From: an uncultured Lachnospiraceae bacterium
GTDB taxonomy: Bacteria; Bacillota; Clostridia; Lachnospirales; Lachnospiraceae
Direction: 5' to 3'
DNA length: 64,000 bases
Assembly (NCBI GenBank): GCA_900317505.1
Contig: ONHB01000009.1
Coordinates: 1 to 64,000, forward strand
Under the pieces are notes generated by a model, which saw nothing but the letters and a program-made list of their open reading frames with translations, was not told the origin of the DNA and did no database searches. How positions within the stretch are numbered: position 1 is the first letter of the stretch; every line of letters starts with the position of its first letter. A program made the translations under genes and the position numbers. Below, one piece after another: positions 7,720 to 15,895 of the stretch.

Positions 7720-8429
7720 TAAGCTGCTCCTCCTCTGTATAATCTGTAATTCAATTCCTTACCGGCAAAAACAACGATATAGCCGGTACACATTTCTATG
7801 AGCCTGCTTGCAATCGCCTCATCAAAATTGATAAGTTCATCCAATGTCTTCTCTGTACTTATAATCACCGGAAGCTTGTTGTTATATCTGTAATTCACAA
7901 TTTCATAAATTACATTTACGTCTGACTCCGTGATCTTTCCCTTAAGAAAATCATCAATGAATAGCACCGTAGCATTCTTGAACTTATTAATCTCTTTTGA
8001 GTATGCGTCCTCATCTAATATCTTTGATTTAATAGATGTCATTTCCTCACGATAGCCCATATAGATTACAGCGATTCCCTTATTAATCAGTGACATACTA
8101 CATGCTGTTCCAAGGTGCGTTTTGCCGGCTCCTACCTGCCCACAAAGAAGCAGTGAATGTGCTTCATTTACATTTCCTTCATCAATAGAATTTGCAAATC
8201 TTTCTGCCGTTTTCTTAGCATCTATAAGCTGTGCATTGTCTCCGGTTACATAATTTTCAAAGGACTTATCCGTAAACTCTTTTGCCAGTCCACTGCGTTT
8301 CAGTCTGTCCTTTGCTATTTTGATTTCACGACATTTACATGGAGTTGCATACTCATAGCCATCTTCCATAACCTTCATTACAAATCCGCTATCTTTACAG
8401 ATTTGACATTCATATATTTTCTCAGCCAT
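7719..8429 (-). CDS. DnaC/IstB-type helicase-loader ATPase of the element
   Basis: A 236-residue AAA+ ATPase. The N-terminus has a zinc-binding pattern, CQIC ... CKC, followed by the P-loop GQVGAGKTH, Walker B LFIDDFL and sensor residues ISTEKT. This is the pattern of phage- and ICE-borne DnaC-like loaders that bring the replicative helicase to DNA. It starts directly after the TAG of the replisome-organiser gene (GGTGGGTGATTAG-ATG), so the two are translationally coupled. Its stop codon overlaps the integrase start at 7719. It resembles, in layout, the chromosomal loader at 47860-48840. Confidence 0.85.
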   Translation of the reverse strand: MAEKIYECQICKDSGFVMKVMEDGYEYATPCKCREIKIAKDRLKRSGLAKEFTDKSFENYVTGDNAQLIDAKKTAERFANSIDEGNVNEAHSLLLCGQVGAGKTHLGTACSMSLINKGIAVIYMGYREEMTSIKSKILDEDAYSKEINKFKNATVLFIDDFLKGKITESDVNVIYEIVNYRYNNKLPVIISTEKTLDELINFDEAIASRLIEMCTGYIVVFAGKELNYRLYRGGAA

Positions 8430-9161
8430 CTAATCACCCACCCTTTCTTTTGCTAATTTAGATAATTGTTCTGAATGCTTTGATACTGCTTCAGATTTCA
8501 ATCTATTTGTGGTTGTCCCCTGCTGTTCTTTACACCACTCAGAAATCTTTGAAACATTTAAGCATCCGTGATACGGTTTTCCTAGTATCCTTCTGATAAC
8601 TCCATCAACATTGTTTTTCCCATATTTGCCAACAAGCTTTTCATAATCAAAAACAGTTAGGACTTCATTATCTAACTGGTATTTCATTGCGTGTGTGTCT
8701 GCCGGTTCTACACTATACTCTCCTCTACTATCCTTACCTTTACTAACCTCAACTACACTACACTGTGCTGACATATGTCCGTCCATGGACGGTCCAGATT
8801 TCTTTACTAAATCAGAACGTTCTCTACGTTCTAACAATTCAACCTCCGGTTCCATTTGTAAGAGAAGATTGGTATATATACTGTCTTTCTTACGGTCAGG
8901 TCTAATTCTGTTTTGTTCTCTCCAATCTGCAATATAAGTCACAAGATCTTCGTTTAGAATTCTTACAAAGCCCTTACTGTATAACACTCTTAAATCATCC
9001 TCATTGGCTTTTATAAGATTGATTACCGAATACCCTTCTACAATTCCATCATCATCTGCATTCATTCCAAGATGGAAATACAAATTCTGCGAGGATACTG
9101 GCATTTTTAAGAACCTTGCACTTTCCACTACAGACTTAGCAAACATTCTTCGTTCCGCCAT
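8430..9161 (-). CDS. Replisome-organiser/DnaD-like replication initiation protein
   Basis: A 243-residue protein starting MAERRMFAKSVVESARFLKMP, the typical opening of phage replisome organisers, with a winged-helix N-terminal domain (SSQNLYFHLGMNADDDGIVEGY) and a C-terminal DnaD-like region (LVGKYGKNNVDGVIRRIL). AAAGGAGC lies 8 bases before ATG 9161; an in-frame ATG at 9236 has no site. It pairs with the adjacent loader to give the element its own helicase-loading module. Suggests the excised circle can replicate. Confidence 0.75.
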   Translation of the reverse strand: MAERRMFAKSVVESARFLKMPVSSQNLYFHLGMNADDDGIVEGYSVINLIKANEDDLRVLYSKGFVRILNEDLVTYIADWREQNRIRPDRKKDSIYTNLLLQMEPEVELLERRERSDLVKKSGPSMDGHMSAQCSVVEVSKGKDSRGEYSVEPADTHAMKYQLDNEVLTVFDYEKLVGKYGKNNVDGVIRRILGKPYHGCLNVSKISEWCKEQQGTTTNRLKSEAVSKHSEQLSKLAKERVGD

Positions 9162-9254
9162 TAAAATATGCTCCTTTCTCTGAATTTTCTTGAAAAGAAG
9201 CACCTGCCATGCTAATATGAATTTACGAGATAACATGTTAGCAATGACATGTGC

Positions 9255-9284
9255 AGCCCCTTTGCAGAGGGGCTTTTTTCTTTT
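9255..9284 (+). terminator. Terminator-like hairpin on the plus strand
   Basis: AGCCCC (9255-9260) and GGGGCT (9269-9274) form a GC-rich stem followed by T6CT4 on the plus strand. All nearby genes run on the minus strand, so this terminator faces against them. It could end a small antisense transcript across the replication module's 5' region. Confidence 0.6.
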
Positions 9285-9297
9285 CTATCTTCTTTCA

Positions 9298-9498
9298 TTA
9301 GTGTGTTCCTGCCTTTAGGCATGCTTCTTCATACCAGATTCGATTCACTTTCCCAGCTACAACAATTGCACGTGGATTTTCCTTCTTTAATTCCTTATTC
9401 AGCTGTTTAATCACGTCATATGCTTTAGCTCTGGATACTCCCAAATCAAAAATCACGGTATCTACTCCAACAAATAGTGGCTGACGTTCCTCTGCCAT
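9298..9498 (-). CDS. Small HTH DNA-binding protein, excisionase-like
   Basis: A 66-residue protein. GVDTVIFDLGVSRAKAYDVIKQLNKEL looks like a helix-turn-helix, and RIWYEEACLK resembles the wing and tail of small excisionase/MerR-like proteins of ICE and prophages. GGAGTGAC lies before the ATG. It is the first gene of the minus-strand element operon, divergent from the XRE regulator, the usual position for an excision or early-control factor. Assignment to a specific family is uncertain. Confidence 0.6.
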   Translation of the reverse strand: MAEERQPLFVGVDTVIFDLGVSRAKAYDVIKQLNKELKKENPRAIVVAGKVNRIWYEEACLKAGTH

Positions 9499-9542
9499 AG
9501 GTCACTCCTCCTTTCCTTGTATTCTGCCTATTTTGTTTTCGT

Positions 9543-9564
9543 ACCGACATTTATATGTGTCGGT
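9543..9564. promoter_or_regulatory. Palindrome downstream of the element promoter, possible operator
   Basis: ACCGACA (9543-9549) and TGTCGGT (9558-9564) form a 7-bp inverted repeat just 3' of the minus-strand promoter and before the excisionase-like gene. Position fits an operator for the divergent regulator; a 5'-UTR hairpin is also possible. Confidence 0.45.
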
Positions 9565-9571
9565 TGTAATT

Positions 9572-9600
9572 ATAATACATACTAAATATATGCTTGTCAA
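9572..9600 (-). promoter_or_regulatory. Promoter of the element operon
   Basis: On the minus strand TTGACA (9600-9595) and TATTAT (9577-9572) are separated by 17 bases. It drives the excisionase-like, replication, integrase and mob genes. The site lies in the divergent gap with the XRE regulator. Confidence 0.65.
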
Positions 9601-9708
9601 TATCAATAGTCATATATTTATGTCTATTTATTATTTTATATCTTCCTTTTTTGTGTCTATCGTGTTAATATATAGGAAGAAATCTATGTTTATTATGAGG
9701 TGAAACTT

Positions 9709-10626
9709 ATGACTCTAGGAGATAAAATCAGAAAATATCGTACATTGCAGGATATGACCCAAAAGGATCTAGGATTAAAAGCTGGCTTTTCTGCGGCAAC
9801 AGCTGATTCAAGAATACGAAAATACGAAAAAGATATTATGGCACCTAAGGATGATATCCGTCAGAAGCTTATTGAAGCTCTGGATGTGGATCCTTCTGCG
9901 CTATCTGATATCAATATTGAATCTTATGAAGATATCATGCAGGTATTCTTTTTATTAGAAGATGAACTAGGATTAGAAATCGAAAGAAATGATGAAACTA
10001 CGAGCCTAATTTTAAAAAATGATAATCCTGGCCATGCGATTTTATTAAGCTATTTATATGCCTGGTACGTTCAAAAGAAGAATCTTCCAGATGAGGATAA
10101 CGAAGCAAGTTTTAGTGCACACACACAATATGAAAAGTGGCAGGCTCGCTTTCCAAGAGATTTAAAAGAGTTTTGGAATGAACAAAGAACTGCTGTAGAT
10201 AATTTCTACAATCCGCTAGTCCATGATGCTGCCAACGAGCCTAAGGTTAGTAGACTTTCAGAGTTTTTAGTTGATATTCGCGCTTTAATACAATCTGGAA
10301 TTAGTATCAATGCGGATACAAAATATTATGGAGTAGGAGATATCGGCTTAATTCTAAGCTTTACAGTTTCAGAATTATTAAATGGTGACAATAAAGTTTG
10401 TCATAAAGCATTTACTAAATTTCTTTGTGACATCAACACAATGAATGGATACGGTATGCCATACTACATAGATATGTATTCTAATGAATCAGGAACAAAA
10501 ATATCCTACACATTAAGATGGTCTGCTCTTCCTGCATTCAAAAATACCATTTATAAAATGCAAGAACACGAGATTCAAAAAGAAACATTACCGGATTTTG
10601 AAATTGATTTATTATGTATGACTTAG
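9709..10626 (+). CDS. XRE-type HTH regulator of the element
   Basis: A 305-residue protein. The N-terminal XRE helix-turn-helix (LGDKIRKYRTLQDMTQKDLGLKAGFSAATADSRIRKYE) is followed by a long domain of unknown family. The start is ATG 9709 with AGGTGA six bases upstream; a GTG at 9700 is inside that site. It is the only plus-strand gene of the element and lies between the divergent control region and guaA, as expected for the maintenance repressor. Targets are inferred, not shown. Confidence 0.75.
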   Translation: MTLGDKIRKYRTLQDMTQKDLGLKAGFSAATADSRIRKYEKDIMAPKDDIRQKLIEALDVDPSALSDINIESYEDIMQVFFLLEDELGLEIERNDETTSLILKNDNPGHAILLSYLYAWYVQKKNLPDEDNEASFSAHTQYEKWQARFPRDLKEFWNEQRTAVDNFYNPLVHDAANEPKVSRLSEFLVDIRALIQSGISINADTKYYGVGDIGLILSFTVSELLNGDNKVCHKAFTKFLCDINTMNGYGMPYYIDMYSNESGTKISYTLRWSALPAFKNTIYKMQEHEIQKETLPDFEIDLLCMT

Positions 10627-10640
10627 ATTTGAAAGAAGAG

Positions 10641-10693
10641 ATTAAAATCAGTTGTAATAAGAATTGAAAAAAAATAAAAGCACTGATTTTAAT
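10641..10693. repeat. 12-bp inverted repeat at the element-guaA junction
   Basis: ATTAAAATCAGT (10641-10652) is matched by its exact complement ACTGATTTTAAT (10682-10693), 29 bases apart, between the regulator and the guaA terminator. It may be an integrase arm site or a weak terminator for the regulator gene. Short direct repeats TAGACG occur next to it (10694-10699 region). Confidence 0.5.
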
Positions 10694-10710
10694 AGACGAA
10701 ATGTAGACGT

Positions 10711-10746
10711 AAAAAACGGGAGTCCGCTATTTATGCGGGCTCCCGT
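10711..10746 (-). terminator. Rho-independent terminator of guaA
   Basis: On the minus strand ACGGGAGCCCGC pairs with GCGGACTCCCGT around a short AT loop and is followed by T6. It lies 10 bases past the guaA stop. Confidence 0.9.
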
Positions 10747-10756
10747 GGTTTATATG

Positions 10757-12331
10757 CTACTCAAACTCAATCGTCCCCGGCGGCTTCGAAGTCACATCCA
10801 CCATGACTCTGTTCACCCCACGAACCTCATTAATAATCCTGCTCATCACCGTCTGCAGCACATCAAACGGGATCTGTGCAGCCTCCGCTGTCATAAAGTC
10901 AATCGTCTTGACCGCACGGACGGCAACCGCATAATCATAGGTACGTTCATCACCCATGACACCAACGGACCGCATATTGGTAAGGGCGGCAAAGTACTGG
11001 TTCGGTGTCCAGGAAGGTTCTTCTCCGTGTTCCTTTTTGTATGCTTCGATCGCATTGTCCACTTCTTCACGGTAGATATAATCAGCATCCTGCACGATCC
11101 GCACTTTTTCGGCTGTTACTTCGCCGATGATACGGATGCCAAGTCCCGGACCGGGGAAGGGCTGGCGGAATACCAGTTTTTCCGGAATACCAAGCTCCAG
11201 ACCGGCTTTCCGGACCTCGTCTTTAAATAAAAGTCTCAAAGGCTCAATAATTTCTTTAAAATCAACATAATCGGGAAGGCCGCCTACATTGTGATGTGAT
11301 TTGATCACAGCTGATTCACCGCCAAGACCGGATTCAACCACGTCAGGATAAATAGTTCCCTGTGCAAGGAAATCAACAGCGCCGATTTTCTTTGCCTCTT
11401 CTTCAAATACACGGATAAATTCTTCACCGATGATCTTACGCTTTTTCTCCGGCTCTTCAACTCCGGCAAGCTTTGCATAGTAGCGCTCCTGAGCATTGAC
11501 ACGGACAAAGTTCAGGTCAAACTGTCCGCCTTCACCAAATACCTGCTCTACCTCATCGCCCTCGTTTTTACGGAGAAGACCATGATCTACAAATACGCAG
11601 GTCAGCTGTTTGCCGATGGCTCTTGAAAGCAATCCTGCTGCCACCGATGAATCCACACCGCCCGACAAAGCAAGAAGCACTTTTCCGTCTCCGACCTTTT
11701 CACGGATGTCGGCGATTGTCTTTTCAACAAAGGAATCCATCCGCCAGTCGCCACAGCAGCCACAGATATTGCGGACAAAATTGTAAATCATCTTGGTGCC
11801 TTCCGGCGTATGCAGTACTTCCGGATGGAACTGGATACCGTACAGCTTTCTGTCTGTATCCTCATATGCCGCTACCGGACAGTTGTCGGTGTGCGCAACG
11901 GAACAAAAGCCTGCTCCCATTTTGGAAATATAATCAAAATGGCTCATCCAGCACAGTGTATGCTCAGGCACATTGGTAAACAGACCGGATGTTGTATCCA
12001 CGGTAATCTCTGTTTTTCCATACTCTCTATTGTCAGCTCTTTTTACTTCACCGCCCAGAATATGCTGCATCAGCTGTGCGCCATAGCACAGGCCCAGAAC
12101 GGGGATGCCCATTTCAAACAATTCCTTACTATATGTCGGAGCACCCTCTTCATAACAGCTGTTGGGACCTCCGGTTAAAATAATCCCCTTGGGATTCATA
12201 TCTTTTATCTTTTGAATATCGGTTCTGTAAGAATAAATTTCACAGTAAACATTACATTCACGCACTCTTCTGGCGACGAGCTGATTGTACTGTCCGCCAA
12301 AATCCAAAACAATGACCAGTTCCTGACTCAT
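10757..12331 (-). CDS. guaA: GMP synthase (glutamine-hydrolysing)
   Basis: Converts XMP to GMP with ATP and glutamine. The glutamine amidotransferase half (about 1-195) has the catalytic Cys in LGLCYGAQ and His/Glu in FHPEV. The ATP-pyrophosphatase half has the PP-loop [12 protein letters not shown], and the protein ends PPGTIEFE. Start ATG 12331 has AGGAGG six bases before it; length 524, normal for the family. The 3' end of guaA is a known integration site for genomic islands, and here the mobile element lies directly downstream. No purine riboswitch was seen in the leader. Confidence 0.97.
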   Translation of the reverse strand: MSQELVIVLDFGGQYNQLVARRVRECNVYCEIYSYRTDIQKIKDMNPKGIILTGGPNSCYEEGAPTYSKELFEMGIPVLGLCYGAQLMQHILGGEVKRADNREYGKTEITVDTTSGLFTNVPEHTLCWMSHFDYISKMGAGFCSVAHTDNCPVAAYEDTDRKLYGIQFHPEVLHTPEGTKMIYNFVRNICGCCGDWRMDSFVEKTIADIREKVGDGKVLLALSGGVDSSVAAGLLSRAIGKQLTCVFVDHGLLRKNEGDEVEQVFGEGGQFDLNFVRVNAQERYYAKLAGVEEPEKKRKIIGEEFIRVFEEEAKKIGAVDFLAQGTIYPDVVESGLGGESAVIKSHHNVGGLPDYVDFKEIIEPLRLLFKDEVRKAGLELGIPEKLVFRQPFPGPGLGIRIIGEVTAEKVRIVQDADYIYREEVDNAIEAYKKEHGEEPSWTPNQYFAALTNMRSVGVMGDERTYDYAVAVRAVKTIDFMTAEAAQIPFDVLQTVMSRIINEVRGVNRVMVDVTSKPPGTIEFE

Positions 12332-12365
12332 TTCATTCCTCCTAGGTATTTTTGTGTGTATCTTC

Positions 12366-12394
12366 ATTATAAGTACAGCACTTTTTAAAGTCAA
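12366..12394 (-). promoter_or_regulatory. Promoter of guaA
   Basis: TTGACT (12394-12389) and TATAAT (12371-12366) are separated by 17 bases on the minus strand, 35 bases upstream of the guaA start. Near-consensus housekeeping promoter. Confidence 0.8.
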
Positions 12395-12522
12395 AACAAA
12401 TTTCCGTTCAGATAACATTTCCTTTTTATTCCAGTCCCGAATCTGTACGAATTCTAAACCACAATGCAGATGACTTTTTGTATAAAAAATGCTATAGTTT
12501 TTCTATATGGAGGTTTTCAGAT

Positions 12523-13911
12523 ATGTTCCAAAATAAAAATAAGGCTCCCAAGGGCTTAAATATTATTATTGTCGGATATGGCAAGGTCGGCTCTGCCCTG
12601 ATCGAACAGTTATCTCAGGAGGGGCATGATATTACCTTGATTGATACCAACTCTGTCAAGGTACAGGCAGCCACCAATCTATACGATATCATGGGAATTA
12701 CCGGCAACGGTGCCAGCTACAGTGTACAGATGGAAGCCGGTGTTGAAGCTGCCGATTTACTGATCGCGGTTACACCATCCGATGAGCTCAACCTACTCTG
12801 CTGCACGATCGCCAGACGTGTTGCCGACTGCGCGGCAATCGCCAGAGTGCGCACCCCGGATTACAGCAAAGAAGTCGGTTATCTGCGTGACAAGCTCGGG
12901 CTTGCCATGATCATCAATCCTGAACTCGAAGCTGCCAAAGAGGCATCCCGCATCTTAGCCATGCCGACTGCACTTGAGGTCAATCCTTTTGCACACGGAC
13001 AGGCAGAGATGATCAATTACAAGGTTCCCAAGGACAGCATCTTAAACGGTCTGACCGTGATGAACCTGCACAAACATATCACCTGCAATATCTTAATCTG
13101 TGCAGTTGAGCGTGATAAAGAAGTACACATCCCCTCCGGTACTTTTACCATTCAGGAAGGTGACGTTATTTCTTTTGTTGCCACACGCAAGATTGCCCGC
13201 AAATTTATGCAGGAGATCGGTGTCAGCACGCACAAGGTAAAGGATACCATGATCATCGGCGGCGGCAAGGCTTCCTATTATCTTGCCAACCAGCTTCTGC
13301 TCATGGGTGTTGACGTCAAAATTATCGAAAGCGACCGCAAACGCTGTGAAGAGTTGAGTATCCTGCTTCCCAAAGCAATTATTATCAACGGTGACGGAAC
13401 CGACGAAGAGCTTTTAAGCGAGGAAGGCATCGAATATGTCGAGTCCTTTGTTCCTTTAACCGGAATAGATGAAGAAAATATCATGCTGACGCTGCATGCA
13501 AAACAGGTTTCCAATGCCAAGATCATCACCAAGATCAATCACATCAATTTCAAAAATGTCATTGACCAGCTGGATCTCGGAAGTCTGATTTATCCCCGTT
13601 ATATTACATCGGAAGCGATCATTGCCTACGTCCGTGCCAAAAAAGATTCCATGGACAGCAATATCGAGACTCTGTACCATCTGTTTGATCACCGTGCAGA
13701 GGCAATTGAATTCCGTATCGATGAAAAATCGGAAGTGACGGATATTTCATTAGCAGATCTTCCTTTAAAAAAGAATCTGTTGATCTCCTTTATCAACCGC
13801 GATGGCAACATCATTATCCCCAGTGGTAATGACTGCATCAAGGTCGGCGATACCGTCATGGTCGTAACGACGCATACCGGTTTTCACGATATCCGTGATA
13901 TATTACGTTAG
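12523..13911 (+). CDS. trkA: Trk potassium-uptake regulatory subunit TrkA
   Basis: Cytoplasmic nucleotide-binding ring that gates the TrkH channel. Two tandem RCK units are visible: IIIVGYGKVGSALIEQLSQEGHDITLID near the N-terminus and TMIIGGGKASYYLANQLL in the middle, each with a Rossmann NAD-binding motif and an RCK_C domain. Length 462. Start ATG 12523 follows GGAGG by 9 bases; the earlier in-frame ATG at 12478 has no site. A plausible promoter ATGACT-17-TATAGT lies just upstream. The next gene, trkH, starts 14 bases after the stop, so they are co-transcribed. Confidence 0.95.
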   Translation: MFQNKNKAPKGLNIIIVGYGKVGSALIEQLSQEGHDITLIDTNSVKVQAATNLYDIMGITGNGASYSVQMEAGVEAADLLIAVTPSDELNLLCCTIARRVADCAAIARVRTPDYSKEVGYLRDKLGLAMIINPELEAAKEASRILAMPTALEVNPFAHGQAEMINYKVPKDSILNGLTVMNLHKHITCNILICAVERDKEVHIPSGTFTIQEGDVISFVATRKIARKFMQEIGVSTHKVKDTMIIGGGKASYYLANQLLLMGVDVKIIESDRKRCEELSILLPKAIIINGDGTDEELLSEEGIEYVESFVPLTGIDEENIMLTLHAKQVSNAKIITKINHINFKNVIDQLDLGSLIYPRYITSEAIIAYVRAKKDSMDSNIETLYHLFDHRAEAIEFRIDEKSEVTDISLADLPLKKNLLISFINRDGNIIIPSGNDCIKVGDTVMVVTTHTGFHDIRDILR

Positions 13912-13925
13912 CGGAGGCTAATTTT

Positions 13926-15395
13926 ATGAATAGTTCAATTATTCGTTATATTTTAGGGCAGGTCCTGAAAATAGAAGGTATCCTGATGCTGTTACCATGT
14001 CTGGTTGCTCTGATATATCAGGAAAGTGTCGGATTTTACTATCTTGTGACTGCTCTTTTATGTATGATCCTCGGTTTCTTAATGACATTTAAAAAACCGA
14101 GCGACTTTGTTTTCTATTTAAAAGAAGGATGTGTGACAACCACATTAAGCTGGGCTGTGATGTCCTTCTTTGGTGCCATTCCCTTTTGGGCAAGTGGCGA
14201 GATTCCGTCTCTGACTGATGCTCTGTTTGAAACGGTATCCGGCTTTACCACGACCGGCGCCAGCATCTTAAGTGACGTTGAGGCATTGAGTCATTGCTCC
14301 CTGATGTGGAGAAGCTTTACCCACTGGATCGGCGGTATGGGAGTATTGGTATTCCTGTTAGCCGTTATTCCGATGACCGGTGGCTCCCACATGAACCTGA
14401 TGCGGGCAGAAAGCCCCGGACCGTCCGTTGGCAAGCTGGTTCCCAAGATCAAATCCACAGCCCGTATTTTGTACCTGATTTATTTTGGCCTGACAGTTAT
14501 CCAGTGCATACTCCTGTTGTGCGGCGGTATGACACTCTTTGATTCACTTGCCACCTCCTTTGGCACAGCCGGCACCGGTGGTTTCGGCATCAAAAATGAA
14601 AGTATTGGTGGATATTCGCCTTATATTCAATGGGTTGTGACTATTTTTATGATTCTTTTCGGTCTCAACTTCAATGCCTATTATCTGATCTTATTTCATC
14701 AGTTTAAAAAGGCGATCAGCATGGAAGAGGTCCGTTGCTACTTTTTGGTCATTCTGGCATCCATCGCTATCATATGTGTTGATATCCGCAATTACTACGA
14801 AAGCTTTTCCGAGGTACTCCGGCATGCCGCTTTTCAGGTTGGATCGTTGATCACCACGACCGGTTTTTCTACAACCAATTTCAGTCTGTGGCCGCAGACC
14901 TCCAAGACGATTCTTGTCCTGATCATGTTTATCGGAGCCTGTGCAGGCAGCACCGGTGGAGGCATTAAGGTATCCCGTTTTGTTGTCTTATTCAAAACGG
15001 TTGCCAAGGAATTGGATTCCTATATCCATCCAAAAAGTATCAAAAAGATCAAGATGGACGGCAAGCCTGTTGAACACGAGGTTCTCCGTTCCATCAATGT
15101 ATATTTCATAACCTTTATTACCGTGTTTGTGGTATCTCTTTTGATCGTATCATTTGACGGACATGAGCTGGTCACCAACTTTACAGCAGTAACCGCTACC
15201 ATCAACAACATCGGCCCGGGTCTCAATATGGTCGGTCCGACTGAAAACTTTGGTTTCTTCAGTAACCTGTCCAAGTATGTATTTATCATCGATATGCTTG
15301 CCGGACGACTGGAGCTGTTCCCTCTTTTGATCTTTTTCCATCCCGCTGTATGGCAGGATCTGTTCAAGAGCAAGTTTGGTAAAAAGCGCAGATAA
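13926..15395 (+). CDS. trkH: Trk potassium transporter membrane subunit TrkH
   Basis: Integral membrane channel-like subunit of 489 residues importing potassium. Four pore-loop repeats are visible: FETVSGFTTTGAS, SFGTAGTGGFG, GSLITTTGFSTTN and ATINNIGPGL, each with the selectivity-filter glycine. About ten membrane helices. GGAGG lies before the ATG. It forms a two-gene operon with trkA, ended by the terminator at 15406-15456. Confidence 0.96.
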   Translation: MNSSIIRYILGQVLKIEGILMLLPCLVALIYQESVGFYYLVTALLCMILGFLMTFKKPSDFVFYLKEGCVTTTLSWAVMSFFGAIPFWASGEIPSLTDALFETVSGFTTTGASILSDVEALSHCSLMWRSFTHWIGGMGVLVFLLAVIPMTGGSHMNLMRAESPGPSVGKLVPKIKSTARILYLIYFGLTVIQCILLLCGGMTLFDSLATSFGTAGTGGFGIKNESIGGYSPYIQWVVTIFMILFGLNFNAYYLILFHQFKKAISMEEVRCYFLVILASIAIICVDIRNYYESFSEVLRHAAFQVGSLITTTGFSTTNFSLWPQTSKTILVLIMFIGACAGSTGGGIKVSRFVVLFKTVAKELDSYIHPKSIKKIKMDGKPVEHEVLRSINVYFITFITVFVVSLLIVSFDGHELVTNFTAVTATINNIGPGLNMVGPTENFGFFSNLSKYVFIIDMLAGRLELFPLLIFFHPAVWQDLFKSKFGKKRR

Positions 15396-15405
15396 ATCTC
15401 AACAT

Positions 15406-15456
15406 CAAAAAGAGCTTTGCACTACGAAACCTTCGTCAATGCAAAGCTCTTTTTTA
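15406..15456. terminator. Bidirectional terminator between trkH and spoIIID
   Basis: AGAGCTTTGCA (15411-15421) pairs with TGCAAAGCTCT (15440-15450), flanked by A-rich and T6 runs, so it serves trkH on the plus strand and spoIIID on the minus strand. Confidence 0.92.
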
Positions 15457-15720
15457 TCTGTCTGTTGTACACATATGATGTGTATATTTTTCTTTGGTGG
15501 CCATTCCTCCTCGGATATGTCGCTCTGATTTGTTTACATCCAGAACCTTTCTTGCTTCACCTGCCAGAAACGGATTGATGTATTCCAATCGTTCTGTCAC
15601 GTCCTTATGTACCGTCGATTTCGAAATGCCAAATGCCTTTGCAGCCTGACGCACCGTTGCATTGTGCTCGATGATATAATTAGCGACATTGATGGCTCTC
15701 TCTTCAATATATTCTTTCAC
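15454..15720 (-). CDS. spoIIID: Sporulation transcriptional regulator SpoIIID
   Basis: An 88-residue DNA-binding protein that controls mother-cell genes during sporulation. The family signature is present: ERAINVANYIIEHNATVRQAAKAFGISKSTVHKDVTERL, containing the helix-turn-helix, followed by a basic C-terminal helix. Length is usual. A single-gene unit converging on trkH. Its presence shows the organism belongs to an endospore-forming lineage. Confidence 0.95.
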   Translation of the reverse strand: MKEYIEERAINVANYIIEHNATVRQAAKAFGISKSTVHKDVTERLEYINPFLAGEARKVLDVNKSERHIRGGMATKEKYTHHMCTTDR

Positions 15721-15835
15721 ACAGCTACCCCTCAGAAAGCTTTTTTACATTGTATGCGAAAGTCAGCGCAGATAGTCCATAAATGACCGATCAAATTAAA
15801 TCCATCTGATACAACACCTCATCCACTCTTTGAAA

Positions 15836-15873
15836 GAAAAAGGCAACCACATTTTTCATGTAGTCGCCTTTTA
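15836..15873 (-). terminator. Terminator of the NlpC/P60 gene
   Basis: On the minus strand GGCGACTACAT pairs with ATGTGGTTGCC around GAAAA and is followed by T5CTTTC. It lies 25-55 bases past the stop codon of the hydrolase at 15896. Confidence 0.88.
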
Positions 15874-15895
15874 AAATCATTATTTTAAAATCTTC

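Noticed and set aside
10664-11230. Plus-strand frame overlapping the guaA end
   Set aside because: Opposite strand of a certain gene; composition Arg/His-rich; no family.
12332-12480. Purine riboswitch before guaA
   Set aside because: No three-way junction motifs visible; a plain promoter close to the start explains the gap.
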